Origin: Halolacustris sp051744345
GTDB lineage: Bacteria; Actinomycetota; Humimicrobiia; Humimicrobiales; Humimicrobiaceae
Assembly: GCA_051744345.1 (NCBI GenBank)
Contig: JBNJCW010000060.1
Coordinates: forward strand, 1-11,874
Direction: 5' to 3'
DNA length: 11,874 bases
In this document: piece after piece, positions 1-6,045 of the stretch
Position numbering within the stretch: position 1 is the stretch's first letter
Layout of the letters: every line of letters begins with the position of its first letter
Made by a program: the position numbers and the translations under genes
The notes under the pieces: generated by a model
The model's input: only the letters and a program-made list of their open reading frames with translations
Told to the model about the DNA's origin: nothing
Database searches by the model: none

Positions 1-532
1 CTAGGCGGACTAAGGATGAAGTAAGAGAGCCCTGCGAAATTAATACTTCCCTTATTACCCTATTCTTTATATTCAAAAGAAGTATCCTGAACTGCTCCTT
101 CTTTAAGCTTTTTAAAAGCGGGATATAATAATTTGCCACTTCTTCACTGCAGCGAAAACTTATATTATTTCCGTTCTTCTCCGATACAGCCCTTCTTCCC
201 AGCTCCAGGGAAGCAATAATCTGGCAAGCCTTTGCCCACCCTATGCCTTTGATACCAATAAGTTCAGAAGCTGAAACATCCAGCAGCTCGTTTAGATGCT
301 TATACCTTGAAAGAAGCGATTTAGCTAAATCCAGGGCTGATCTGCTATGGCTGTTATTGCTTATCCCGGTCCTTAACATTATTGCCAGCAGCTCTGCATT
401 GCTCAGGTGCTGGCAGCCATGCTTTATAAGCTTCTCTCTGGGCCTTTCATCCTCTGGCCACCGATTTATGGGAAGATAATCTGTTTCTGTTTTTATTGAG
501 TTTCTATAAATTGCTTCTCTTCTGACATTCAT
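1..532 (-). CDS. radC: DNA repair protein RadC (UPF0758/JAB family), N-terminal part, cut by window edge
   Basis: The minus-strand frame from the ATG at 532 gives 177 codons and runs off the left edge with no stop. The protein begins MNVRREAIYRNSIKTE and has the RadC N-terminal signature: RPREKLIKHG near residues 30-39, then LSNAELLAIMLRTG. A helix-hairpin-helix follows (ELIGIKGIGWAKACQI, about residues 91-106). The start of the JAB/MPN domain is visible in KEQFRILLLNIKNRVIREVLISQGSL. The usual family length is about 220-230 residues, so the metal-binding HNHPSGD motif lies outside the window. An in-frame TAG 18 bases upstream (550-552) supports the ATG at 532. There is no Shine-Dalgarno sequence; the promoter sits directly against the start codon. 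RadC's biochemical role is unsettled: it was named for a repair phenotype, but family members are also tied to competence and mobile elements. Identification is firm, function is not. Confidence 0.93.
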   Translation of the reverse strand, partial: MNVRREAIYRNSIKTETDYLPINRWPEDERPREKLIKHGCQHLSNAELLAIMLRTGISNNSHSRSALDLAKSLLSRYKHLNELLDVSASELIGIKGIGWAKACQIIASLELGRRAVSEKNGNNISFRCSEEVANYYIPLLKSLKKEQFRILLLNIKNRVIREVLISQGSLTSSLVRL

Positions 533-539
533 GTAGGTA

Positions 540-568
540 ATTGTAGCCTATTTATGTATTTATGTAAA
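540..568 (-). promoter_or_regulatory. radC promoter, predicted leaderless transcript
   Basis: On the minus strand there is a -35 TTTACA (563-568), a 17-base spacer and a -10 TACAAT (540-545), followed by exactly 7 bases before the radC ATG. Both hexamers differ from consensus by one base and the spacing is ideal. Transcription should begin at or within a base or two of the A of ATG, so the mRNA would have no 5' leader. The absence of a Shine-Dalgarno sequence agrees with this. The transcription start is inferred, not shown. Confidence 0.68.
551..566. repeat. Tandem 8-bp repeat over the radC -35 element
   Basis: TTTATGTA occurs twice head to tail (551-558 and 559-566), and the second copy overlaps the -35 hexamer at 563-568. 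The next 30 bases or so are almost pure A/T. It could be a regulator half-site pair, an UP-like AT-rich element, or chance in AT-rich DNA. Confidence 0.45.
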
Positions 569-1438
569 TAAATATTTATATAATTATTTATATTTTGTTG
601 GCATGATAGGAAATTTAAACCCGCAGAACACTTTGGGTTTGAACTAGCATCTGCTGGCAACGATTTAAAATTATATGGCTATAGGCCGCAAACATTTCGG
701 CCTTATAAACCTGCCTACATTAAAATATTGCAGTCAAAGACTTGCAAACCAATAATGCCAAAAAAATAGTATGGTTTAACGCCAAAGTTTTTATCCAAGA
801 ATATTTTTCTACTAAGGCTAACTGTTACCTAGCAATCTGCAATAAGCTTGTCTTCTTTCCTCACCAGGCAAAAGCCCAATCCTTTTAGTCTGCCATACCC
901 TTTTTGGTCCTGACCTTTGTAGTCTTCTTTGATCCCGTCTGTACAAAAGAAGAGAAAGAATTTATAAAGGGGGCTGTTTAAAAACCGGCAGTTGTTAAAG
1001 AGCCAGAGGTTATCGAGGAACCCAAAGCTGAAGAGACGGTAAGGCTAAACCTGAAGAAGCCGAAGGGAACCAAAAGGGCAGAAGCCAATATCGAGGCTAT
1101 CAATTAAGCCTCCTGGCTTACAATTCCCAGCCGGACCGCAGAACAACTTAGCTGAAACATGCTCCGACTGAAAAATTATAAGAGACAGATGCCAATCTGG
1201 GTATGGTTTGGGGGCCGAAGCCAACCAAGTAAGTCTTTGGCAGGGATAGCTGATAAAAGCTTCTGGAAAGCATCGTACACGGATGCAGTTTAAAAACTTG
1301 TTTTGGCTATATTTTAATCCTTTCAATAATGCATGGGAGATTATTTTACAGCTGGGAGCTTGGGCCAGGTTTCTTTGGTGTTGCACAGCCTGCTAAACTT
1401 CAATATCTGGCATAATTATTATGGCTTTAACTTCTAAA
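569..1438. other. Long stretch without a convincing gene, possibly decayed coding DNA
   Basis: I find no gene I can defend between the radC promoter and the end of the HD-GYP gene. Short open stretches exist on both strands, but they lack ribosome binding sites and recognisable motifs. One minus-strand stretch ends at a stop at 829-831 and reads as ordinary-looking protein (GYGRLKGLGFCLVRKEDKL) for about 40 residues without a clear start. One plus-strand stretch (982-1107) is rich in Lys, Glu, Pro and Ala between two stops. An imperfect inverted repeat at 680-707 (GGCCG at 684-688, CGGCC at 698-702, loop of 9) has no following T-run on either strand. The region may be pseudogene debris, an unrecognised RNA, or spacer. 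Confidence 0.5.
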
Positions 1439-3322
1439 TTAAAAACAAAACCTTTTTTCCTTCACCAGCCTTATGCAGGCCTCTGCCGCCCGGCGACAGT
1501 AGAGCTTTCCCTTATTTGTTTCAATCTCCTTAAGGGCAGCATCTATTCCCAGGGAAGGCCGGTAAGGCCTGTGGCTGGACATGGCTTCAACAACATCAGC
1601 AACCGCCAGTATTTTTGCCTCTGTCATTATCTCATCTTCCCTTAATCCCTGCGGATAGCCTGAACCGTCAATCCTTTCATGGTGCTGGAGTATTATCTCA
1701 TGTATGGGCCAGGGGAATTTGATTTTATCCAGTATGGAATAGCCTAAACGTGGATGGGTTTTTATCATGCTGTACTCTATCTGGGTTAATTTACCAGGTT
1801 TAGCCAATATGGAGGCAGGTATATTAATTTTTCCAATATCATGGATGGCAGCTGCCAGGCTCAAAGGCCTTATGAAGTCTCTGCCCAGCCCCATCTCTTT
1901 GGAAATGGCTACTGACAACCTGGCAACTTTTTTCTGATGGCCGGCAGTATATGGATCCCTTACCTCTACAATCTTGGAAAGGGTATCTATTGCTCCCTTA
2001 AAGTTTTTCTCCAGGTCCATAATACTTTTTCTAAGCTTCTTCTCCATCCTTTTCTTCCTGGTGATATCCGCCAGGGAAATGGCCAGAATTGAATTGCTGT
2101 TGCAGCCGGAAACCAGCGTCCATCTCAGGTTCACATCCTTTATTTTGCCCTTCAATGTCCTGATTCTGGCCTTCACCTCCCCCGCCCTCCTGCCGCTGTT
2201 TAAAGCTGCTGCCATTTCTGCAAATTTCTGGCACAATCTGACAGTTACTGTCCCTTCGATATTTTCAGAAAATGCTTTCCGGCTGTCGGCTTCATACAAT
2301 CTAAGGGCTTCAGGATTGGTATTAATTAGCTTCACACCGGAAAATAAATTTCTCATTTCATCAAAATGGCTGCAGATATGCTCCTTTATATCCTCTAGCT
2401 GTTTTGCCTTAAGCCGGCCTACATAATCTAAAATGGGTCCGAACTCAAACTCAATCATGGCTATGGGCAATGAATGGAAAATACTCCTGTATTTCTCCTC
2501 TTTTTTCTGTTTCACCAGAAAGCCGGTGCAGAATTTTTTCACCATAGCCTGCATAATTTTTACCTCCCTGTCTAAATTTATGCCTTGATTATTGTAATCG
2601 AGCATCAGGTGACCAAATACATGATTATTCTTCTCAAGAGGGATAAAGCCTTTTTCGGCCACCCTATACTCTCCTTTTGGGGTGCTCTTATTAATGCACT
2701 GATTATTCTCATCATTATTTCCACCGGCTATTATCTTTATCTCTCCGGCCCCCAGGTATTTTTTTAACTGCTTAAGGGCCCTGCTGTTATCCGCCAATGA
2801 TTTGCCGTCCTGCATATCAAGCAGGAGCCTGGCCAGCCCTATTGTTCTTTGTTTTAGTCTTAGCTTGCGGCGGTCAGAGACAATCCTGAAAATTTTTTTA
2901 GAAATAGCCTCTATGGTCTCCAGCGGCTGGCTGCAAAATACATCAGCCCTTGATGAGCCTACAGCAAGGTAGCCTTCTTTCTGGCAATCAGTACCAATGC
3001 AGGCAATAGAGTTTATGTTTTTTGCCAGAAGAACTTCCTTTAGATTTTCATCAATGGTGCTTTCTTTTATTCGGTTAATACAGGTATTTCTGCCAGCCAT
3101 AATAGATCCGGGGATATATGAAACCACCTCCCTGCAGCCGTAAATTTTATTTTCCGCCTTTATAAGGCAAAAAGAAAACAGGCTGCATTCAGATAAACAC
3201 CGGGCGATAAAGTCCAGAAGCCTGGAGGGGTTTTTCTCTGCAGCAAAAAGGTTGTTTATTTGATTTGATATAGATAGAAGTTCCTTTATGTCCTTAATAT
3301 TTATCTGTTTCTTTTCAGACAT
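1439..3322 (-). CDS. HD-GYP domain signalling protein with GAF/PAS-like sensor region
   Basis: This is a 627-residue cytosolic protein with no signal peptide or membrane segment visible. The C-terminal HD-GYP domain (about residues 440-627) has the expected metal and family residues: H462 in DPYTAGH, H494-D495 in the HDIGK motif, H523 in THPRLGY, H547-H548 and the signature GSGYP at 553-557, then VADVVEAMSSHRPYR. HD-GYP proteins usually hydrolyse cyclic di-GMP; that is a family inference here. Residues about 283-440 (EEKYRSIFHSLPIAMIEFEF onward) resemble a PAS module, and residues 1-280 look like one or two divergent GAF-type sensor units. A short linker of charged residues near 420-445 probably forms a coiled coil into the output domain. 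The ATG at 3322 has an AGG about 9 bases upstream and a strong promoter 60 bases upstream. It could instead act on another cyclic nucleotide. No GGDEF partner lies in the window. Confidence 0.9.
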   Translation of the reverse strand: MSEKKQINIKDIKELLSISNQINNLFAAEKNPSRLLDFIARCLSECSLFSFCLIKAENKIYGCREVVSYIPGSIMAGRNTCINRIKESTIDENLKEVLLAKNINSIACIGTDCQKEGYLAVGSSRADVFCSQPLETIEAISKKIFRIVSDRRKLRLKQRTIGLARLLLDMQDGKSLADNSRALKQLKKYLGAGEIKIIAGGNNDENNQCINKSTPKGEYRVAEKGFIPLEKNNHVFGHLMLDYNNQGINLDREVKIMQAMVKKFCTGFLVKQKKEEKYRSIFHSLPIAMIEFEFGPILDYVGRLKAKQLEDIKEHICSHFDEMRNLFSGVKLINTNPEALRLYEADSRKAFSENIEGTVTVRLCQKFAEMAAALNSGRRAGEVKARIRTLKGKIKDVNLRWTLVSGCNSNSILAISLADITRKKRMEKKLRKSIMDLEKNFKGAIDTLSKIVEVRDPYTAGHQKKVARLSVAISKEMGLGRDFIRPLSLAAAIHDIGKINIPASILAKPGKLTQIEYSMIKTHPRLGYSILDKIKFPWPIHEIILQHHERIDGSGYPQGLREDEIMTEAKILAVADVVEAMSSHRPYRPSLGIDAALKEIETNKGKLYCRRAAEACIRLVKEKRFCF

Positions 3323-3346
3323 TAAGAAATACCTGCCAAAGCAATA

Positions 3347-3378
3347 TAGTATTTACATTATAAATAATTAGTATTTAC
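3347..3378. repeat. Direct repeat TAGTATTTAC x2, spaced 22 bp, at the HD-GYP transcription start
   Basis: TAGTATTTAC occurs at 3347-3356 and again at 3369-3378, with start points 22 bp apart, about two helical turns. The copies lie between the -10 element (3381-3386) and the start codon, covering the expected transcription start and leader. That is a typical position for a repressor-type operator. No candidate regulator is identified. Confidence 0.5.
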
Positions 3379-3380
3379 TT

Positions 3381-3408
3381 ATTATACAGAATTTGCCTGG
3401 AATGTAAA
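3381..3408 (-). promoter_or_regulatory. Promoter of the HD-GYP gene
   Basis: On the minus strand there is a -35 TTTACA (3403-3408), a 16-base spacer and a perfect -10 TATAAT (3381-3386). The predicted start lies about 50 bases upstream of the ATG at 3322. The -35 element ends near the stop codon of the upstream gene (3413), so the HD-GYP gene appears to have its own promoter. Confidence 0.65.
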
Positions 3409-3412
3409 TTGT

Positions 3413-4594
3413 TTATTGAATTCTTCCCACTTGGAAATAAAGTATGCTTGTCCGTCCTTCAAAACCCTTCACCCTTATATCTAGTTCAGAATCCTTGTAT
3501 CCGAACCTTACCTTATGCGCCCAGGTAACCTTGTGATCTATAACCCTGAACTGCCGGCCATTAAAGTGGTAATAATAGCAGTAATTATCCTCCCCGTCCG
3601 CCAGGCTGCCCTCCGATATGGCATACAATTCCTCCGGGGTTATCCTGAAATCCCCATTGGCAAGCCCTAACAGCATGGATACTGCCAGATCCCCGTCTAC
3701 CAGTATCTTATCTGAGGCAGAAACAATGTTTATATCCCTGCCTGATATGCCTTCAGCAAAAACATTGGAGTAGCAGGTAGCCAAAAAAAGGTTAACCTCC
3801 GCATGTTTTTCTAAAATAGAGGAAATTTCCTCTGCGCTTACGGTAAAGCTCTTTCCGCCGGCGGTATTGAATATCAGTTTGTCCCCTACACCGTGGGTAA
3901 CCGCAAACAGGTTAAGGACCTTGTAATCGTGCTCTGCTAAAACCAGATCAATTGCCCGCTCCAGCTCATCTATGCTTTCTATATCCACCCAGATATTTCC
4001 TTCCCTCTTCTTTCCGGCTGCTATAAGGGCGTTTATCCTGTCCCTTATTTCCATGGAAGGCCCGGATATTACCAAATCCCCTGATTCCCTGCTGAATTTA
4101 CTGTTTCGGTTATTATTGAGGATATAAAAAGGCTGGTTAAGCATCCCGGCTATATGGGCAAAATAAAGGACAGAGTCAATGGGCAAATCGCTGCTGCCCC
4201 CTACGATTACAGATACCGAATGCTTAAAACAGTTTTCAATATAGTCCTTCCTGCTGTTTTCCGGCATGCCGGATGCTATCTCCCTTAGCCTGATAATATC
4301 TTCAGGTTTTGGCCTGTAGGCTATTAATTTATGCCTGCTTAGGTACCCGGACACCCAGTACAGGCATTCGATAGCCGGCGGGCCGTATTCCAGATAGCTC
4401 TCATACAGAATATAATCCTCCTGCTTCAGTTTCCGGGTAAAATAATAGTAGCCTGCATCCTCAAAGCTGGAAGCATAGCGAGCAGGATGTATGTACTGGG
4501 AGGGCCTTAATGCCTCCAGGGGCAGGGCCCATACATAGCTGGCTGCAGCAGCCACAGAAAAGGCCAGTATGAATAATGTAGCTTTTTTTATCAT
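3413..4594 (-). CDS. Exported protein with caspase-like (clan CD) cysteine peptidase signature
   Basis: This is a 393-residue protein with a clear signal peptide: basic MIKK, a hydrophobic core to about residue 20, and a likely cleavage after VWA (residue 23). I do not recognise the full-length family. Residues 226-275 carry two blocks typical of clan CD peptidases. The first is a hydrophobic strand ending in His-Gly (VLNLFAVTHG, H234-G235). The second, 40 residues on, is a hydrophobic strand ending in a Cys (VNLFLATCYSN, C274). This matches the catalytic His/Cys dyad layout and spacing of caspase, gingipain and C13/C14-like folds. The preceding region (about 120-225) alternates strands and helices. 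Residues 24-120 are unassigned and rich in Tyr. The C-terminal 80 residues (with YCYYYHFNGRQF) may form a beta-rich domain. Proteolysis is an inference; the protein could be an inactive relative. It has no close operon partner and is divergent from an XRE regulator. Confidence 0.72.
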   Translation of the reverse strand: MIKKATLFILAFSVAAAASYVWALPLEALRPSQYIHPARYASSFEDAGYYYFTRKLKQEDYILYESYLEYGPPAIECLYWVSGYLSRHKLIAYRPKPEDIIRLREIASGMPENSRKDYIENCFKHSVSVIVGGSSDLPIDSVLYFAHIAGMLNQPFYILNNNRNSKFSRESGDLVISGPSMEIRDRINALIAAGKKREGNIWVDIESIDELERAIDLVLAEHDYKVLNLFAVTHGVGDKLIFNTAGGKSFTVSAEEISSILEKHAEVNLFLATCYSNVFAEGISGRDINIVSASDKILVDGDLAVSMLLGLANGDFRITPEELYAISEGSLADGEDNYCYYYHFNGRQFRVIDHKVTWAHKVRFGYKDSELDIRVKGFEGRTSILYFQVGRIQ

Positions 4595-4600
4595 GAAACA

Positions 4601-4608
4601 ATTTTATA
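4601..4608 (-). promoter_or_regulatory. Possible -10 region of the caspase-like gene
   Basis: On the minus strand TATAAA (4603-4608), or the overlapping TAAAAT (4601-4606), lies 6 to 8 bases before the ATG at 4594. No Shine-Dalgarno sequence precedes that ATG. This is the same leaderless arrangement as at radC. No good -35 hexamer is found at 16-18 bases, so the call is weak. Confidence 0.35.
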
Positions 4609-4641
4609 TGTAAAAAATATTTAAATAAAGGCGCCTGTTTT

Positions 4642-4659
4642 GTTGAATTTATTGTCAAC
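4642..4659. repeat. Short inverted repeat between the caspase-like and XRE genes
   Basis: GTTGA (4642-4646) and TCAAC (4655-4659) form 5-bp arms around 8 bases. It lies about 48 bp upstream of the caspase-like start and 74 bp upstream of the XRE start. It may be a regulator half-site pair, but 5-bp arms can arise by chance. Confidence 0.3.
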
Positions 4660-4676
4660 TAAAAGTCGGTTTCAAT

Positions 4677-4701
4677 CCTTATTATGTCATTTTTAATAAG
4701 G
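4677..4701. promoter_or_regulatory. Perfect 8-bp-arm palindrome, candidate operator of the XRE gene
   Basis: CCTTATTA (4677-4684) and TAATAAGG (4694-4701) are perfect inverted copies around 9 bases, with centres 17 bp apart. The right arm falls where the -35 of the XRE promoter should be, which suits an autoregulatory operator for the dimeric XRE protein encoded just downstream. Binding is inferred. Confidence 0.5.
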
Positions 4702-4719
4702 TAGTATTAAAAAAAAATC

Positions 4720-4725
4720 TATAAT
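4720..4725 (+). promoter_or_regulatory. -10 element of the XRE gene, predicted leaderless transcript
   Basis: A perfect TATAAT ends 7 bases before the ATG at 4733, so transcription should start at about the start codon. No Shine-Dalgarno sequence is present in the AT-rich bases before the ATG. No consensus -35 is seen at 16-18 bases; that position is part of the palindrome at 4677-4701. Confidence 0.55.
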
Positions 4726-4732
4726 TTGTTTT

Positions 4733-5080
4733 ATGCAGTACTCAGATAAATGTTTTGGCCAGGCACTGGAAGATATCATAAAGGAAAAGCAGGTCAAGCT
4801 CAGAAGCCTGGCAAATAAGACCAACCTTGATTTCAGTTATTTCAGCAAGCTTAAAAGCAAGGGCAGCCCGCCCCCTCCCAAAACCATGGAATTAATCGCC
4901 GAGGGGCTGGGAATAAGCCCCTATTATTTTTTTGAATACCGCCTGCATGAGCTCAACAGGCTTCTTATCCATAACCCCTCCCTGGCCAATGAAGTAATAA
5001 CTTACGTCCAGAAAATTGCAGCCCGGAAAAAATTGAAAATAGCCGACGGCAAAAAGCCGTTCACAAACACAGGAAAATAA
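4733..5080 (+). CDS. Small XRE-family helix-turn-helix regulator
   Basis: This 115-residue cytosolic protein has an XRE/HTH_3-type DNA-binding domain over about residues 8-67. FGQALEDIIKEKQVKLRSLA gives helices 1-2, the recognition region is DFSYFSKLKSKGS, and PKTMELIAEGLGISPYYFFEY completes the fold. Residues 68-98 (RLHELNRLLIHNPSLANEVI) form a short helical tail that probably dimerises. The last 20 residues are Lys-rich. The gene is divergent from the caspase-like gene and is followed after 14 bases by the PflX-like gene, so it probably shares a transcript with that gene. The palindrome at 4677-4701 suggests autoregulation. Its target and any ligand are unknown. The ATG at 4733 is chosen because the -10 element abuts it. 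Confidence 0.82.
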   Translation: MQYSDKCFGQALEDIIKEKQVKLRSLANKTNLDFSYFSKLKSKGSPPPPKTMELIAEGLGISPYYFFEYRLHELNRLLIHNPSLANEVITYVQKIAARKKLKIADGKKPFTNTGK

Positions 5081-5096
5081 GATATTTTTATCTTAT
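5077..5096 (+). promoter_or_regulatory. Hairpin occluding the start codon of the PflX-like gene
   Basis: ATAAGATA (5077-5084) and TATCTTAT (5089-5096) are perfect 8-bp inverted arms around TTTT. The structure takes in the last bases of the XRE stop codon and the A and T of the next ATG. The nearest Shine-Dalgarno-like AGGA (5071-5074) is 20 bases from the ATG unless the hairpin is folded or melted. It could tune translational coupling between the two genes or be a protein-binding palindrome. The stem is only A/T-rich, so stability in RNA is modest. Confidence 0.45.
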
Positions 5097-6045
5097 GGAC
5101 CTAAAAGAGCTTTCCAAAAATTTAGAGAACATATTAAAAAGCTGTACCCTCTGCCCCCACCGGTGCAAAAAAAACAGGCTGGCAGGGGAGACAGGCTTCT
5201 GCAGGGCCCCTTGTATGCCTGTACTGTCCTCGGCAATGCCCCACCACGGGGAAGAGCCTCCCATCTCCGGCAGCAGGGGCTCGGGAACCATGTTTTTTAC
5301 CTATTGTAATATGCAGTGCGCATACTGCCAGAACTACCAGATAAGCCAGCGGGAAGAGGGAAGAAAAAAAACAACAGGCCAGCTGACTGATATTATGCTA
5401 GGGCTCCAGCAAGATGGCTGCCATAATATAAATCTGGTCTCCCCCACGGTATGGGTGCCCCAGATTATATCAGCGCTGGCTGCAGCCAGGGAAAAAGGCC
5501 TAAGTATTCCTTTAGTTTACAATACAGGAGGCTATGATAACCGAAAAATAATTAAGATGCTTGAAGGTGCCGTAGACATATACATGCCCGATATGCGCTA
5601 CAGCGATGACCGTATGGCTTATAAATATTCCGGTATAAAAGAATACACAAAGCATAACCGGGAGTCTGTAACCGAAATGTACAGGCAGGTAGGGGGATTT
5701 GAGGTTAGCCAAAAAGGCATAGCCTCCAGAGGGCTGATGATAAGGCTGCTGGTACTCCCCCATAACGCAGCAGGGGTAATTGATACCCTCAACTTTATAA
5801 AACATAAACTGTCCACAGAGGTTTACCTGAGTATAATGGCCCAGTACCATCCGGTGTACCGGGCATCGGATTATCCGCAGATTAACCGGTCAATAACCCC
5901 GTCCGAATACAGGCAGGTGGTTGAACATGCCCAAAAGCTGGGGTTTGAGCGGGGTTTTATCCAGGATCACGGCTTCCTTTCCGATGACCCTTTCCTACCT
6001 GACTTTAGGAAGAAAAAAGTATTCAGGTATAATGAAGAAAACTGA
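5095..6045 (+). CDS. PflX-like radical SAM protein (COG1313, PFL-activase homologue)
   Basis: This 316-residue cytosolic protein has the radical SAM cluster motif CxxxCxxC as C71-NMQ-C75-AY-C78, preceded by the strand GTMFFTY. An N-terminal Cys set (C17, C20, C24, C36, C40; CTLCPHRC then GFCRAPC) is typical of the PflX group and could bind a further cluster. NTGGYD (about 143-148), PDMRYSD and RLLVLPHN match the core barrel of this family. The group is related to pyruvate formate-lyase activases, but its own substrate is not established. No glycyl-radical enzyme gene lies in the window, so a PFL-activating role is not supported by context. It follows the XRE gene by 14 bases. Its stop (TGA, 6043-6045) abuts the stop of the opposing PolX-like gene. 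Confidence 0.9.
   Translation: MDLKELSKNLENILKSCTLCPHRCKKNRLAGETGFCRAPCMPVLSSAMPHHGEEPPISGSRGSGTMFFTYCNMQCAYCQNYQISQREEGRKKTTGQLTDIMLGLQQDGCHNINLVSPTVWVPQIISALAAAREKGLSIPLVYNTGGYDNRKIIKMLEGAVDIYMPDMRYSDDRMAYKYSGIKEYTKHNRESVTEMYRQVGGFEVSQKGIASRGLMIRLLVLPHNAAGVIDTLNFIKHKLSTEVYLSIMAQYHPVYRASDYPQINRSITPSEYRQVVEHAQKLGFERGFIQDHGFLSDDPFLPDFRKKKVFRYNEEN

Noticed and set aside
684..702. GGCCG/CGGCC inverted repeat as an intrinsic terminator
   Set aside because: The stem is only 5 bp and no T-run follows on either strand; no adjacent gene needs a terminator there.
1045..1386. Open frame of 113 codons on the minus strand
   Set aside because: No ribosome binding site and no recognisable motif; Cys, Trp and Pro are scattered without domain-like pattern. 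It lies in the region judged non-coding.
1974..2426. 150-codon plus-strand frame opposite the HD-GYP gene
   Set aside because: It is the antisense of a well-supported domain protein, and its Ser/Leu/Phe-rich composition is typical of an antisense shadow.
4653..4658. Perfect TTGACA on the minus strand as -35 of the caspase-like gene
   Set aside because: The position 17 bases downstream reads GGCGCC, which cannot serve as a -10; the hexamer is part of the short inverted repeat.
5095..6045. Naming the radical SAM gene pflA
   Set aside because: The Cys-rich N-terminus and sequence fit the PflX group; no glycyl-radical enzyme gene is nearby to support a PFL-activase assignment.
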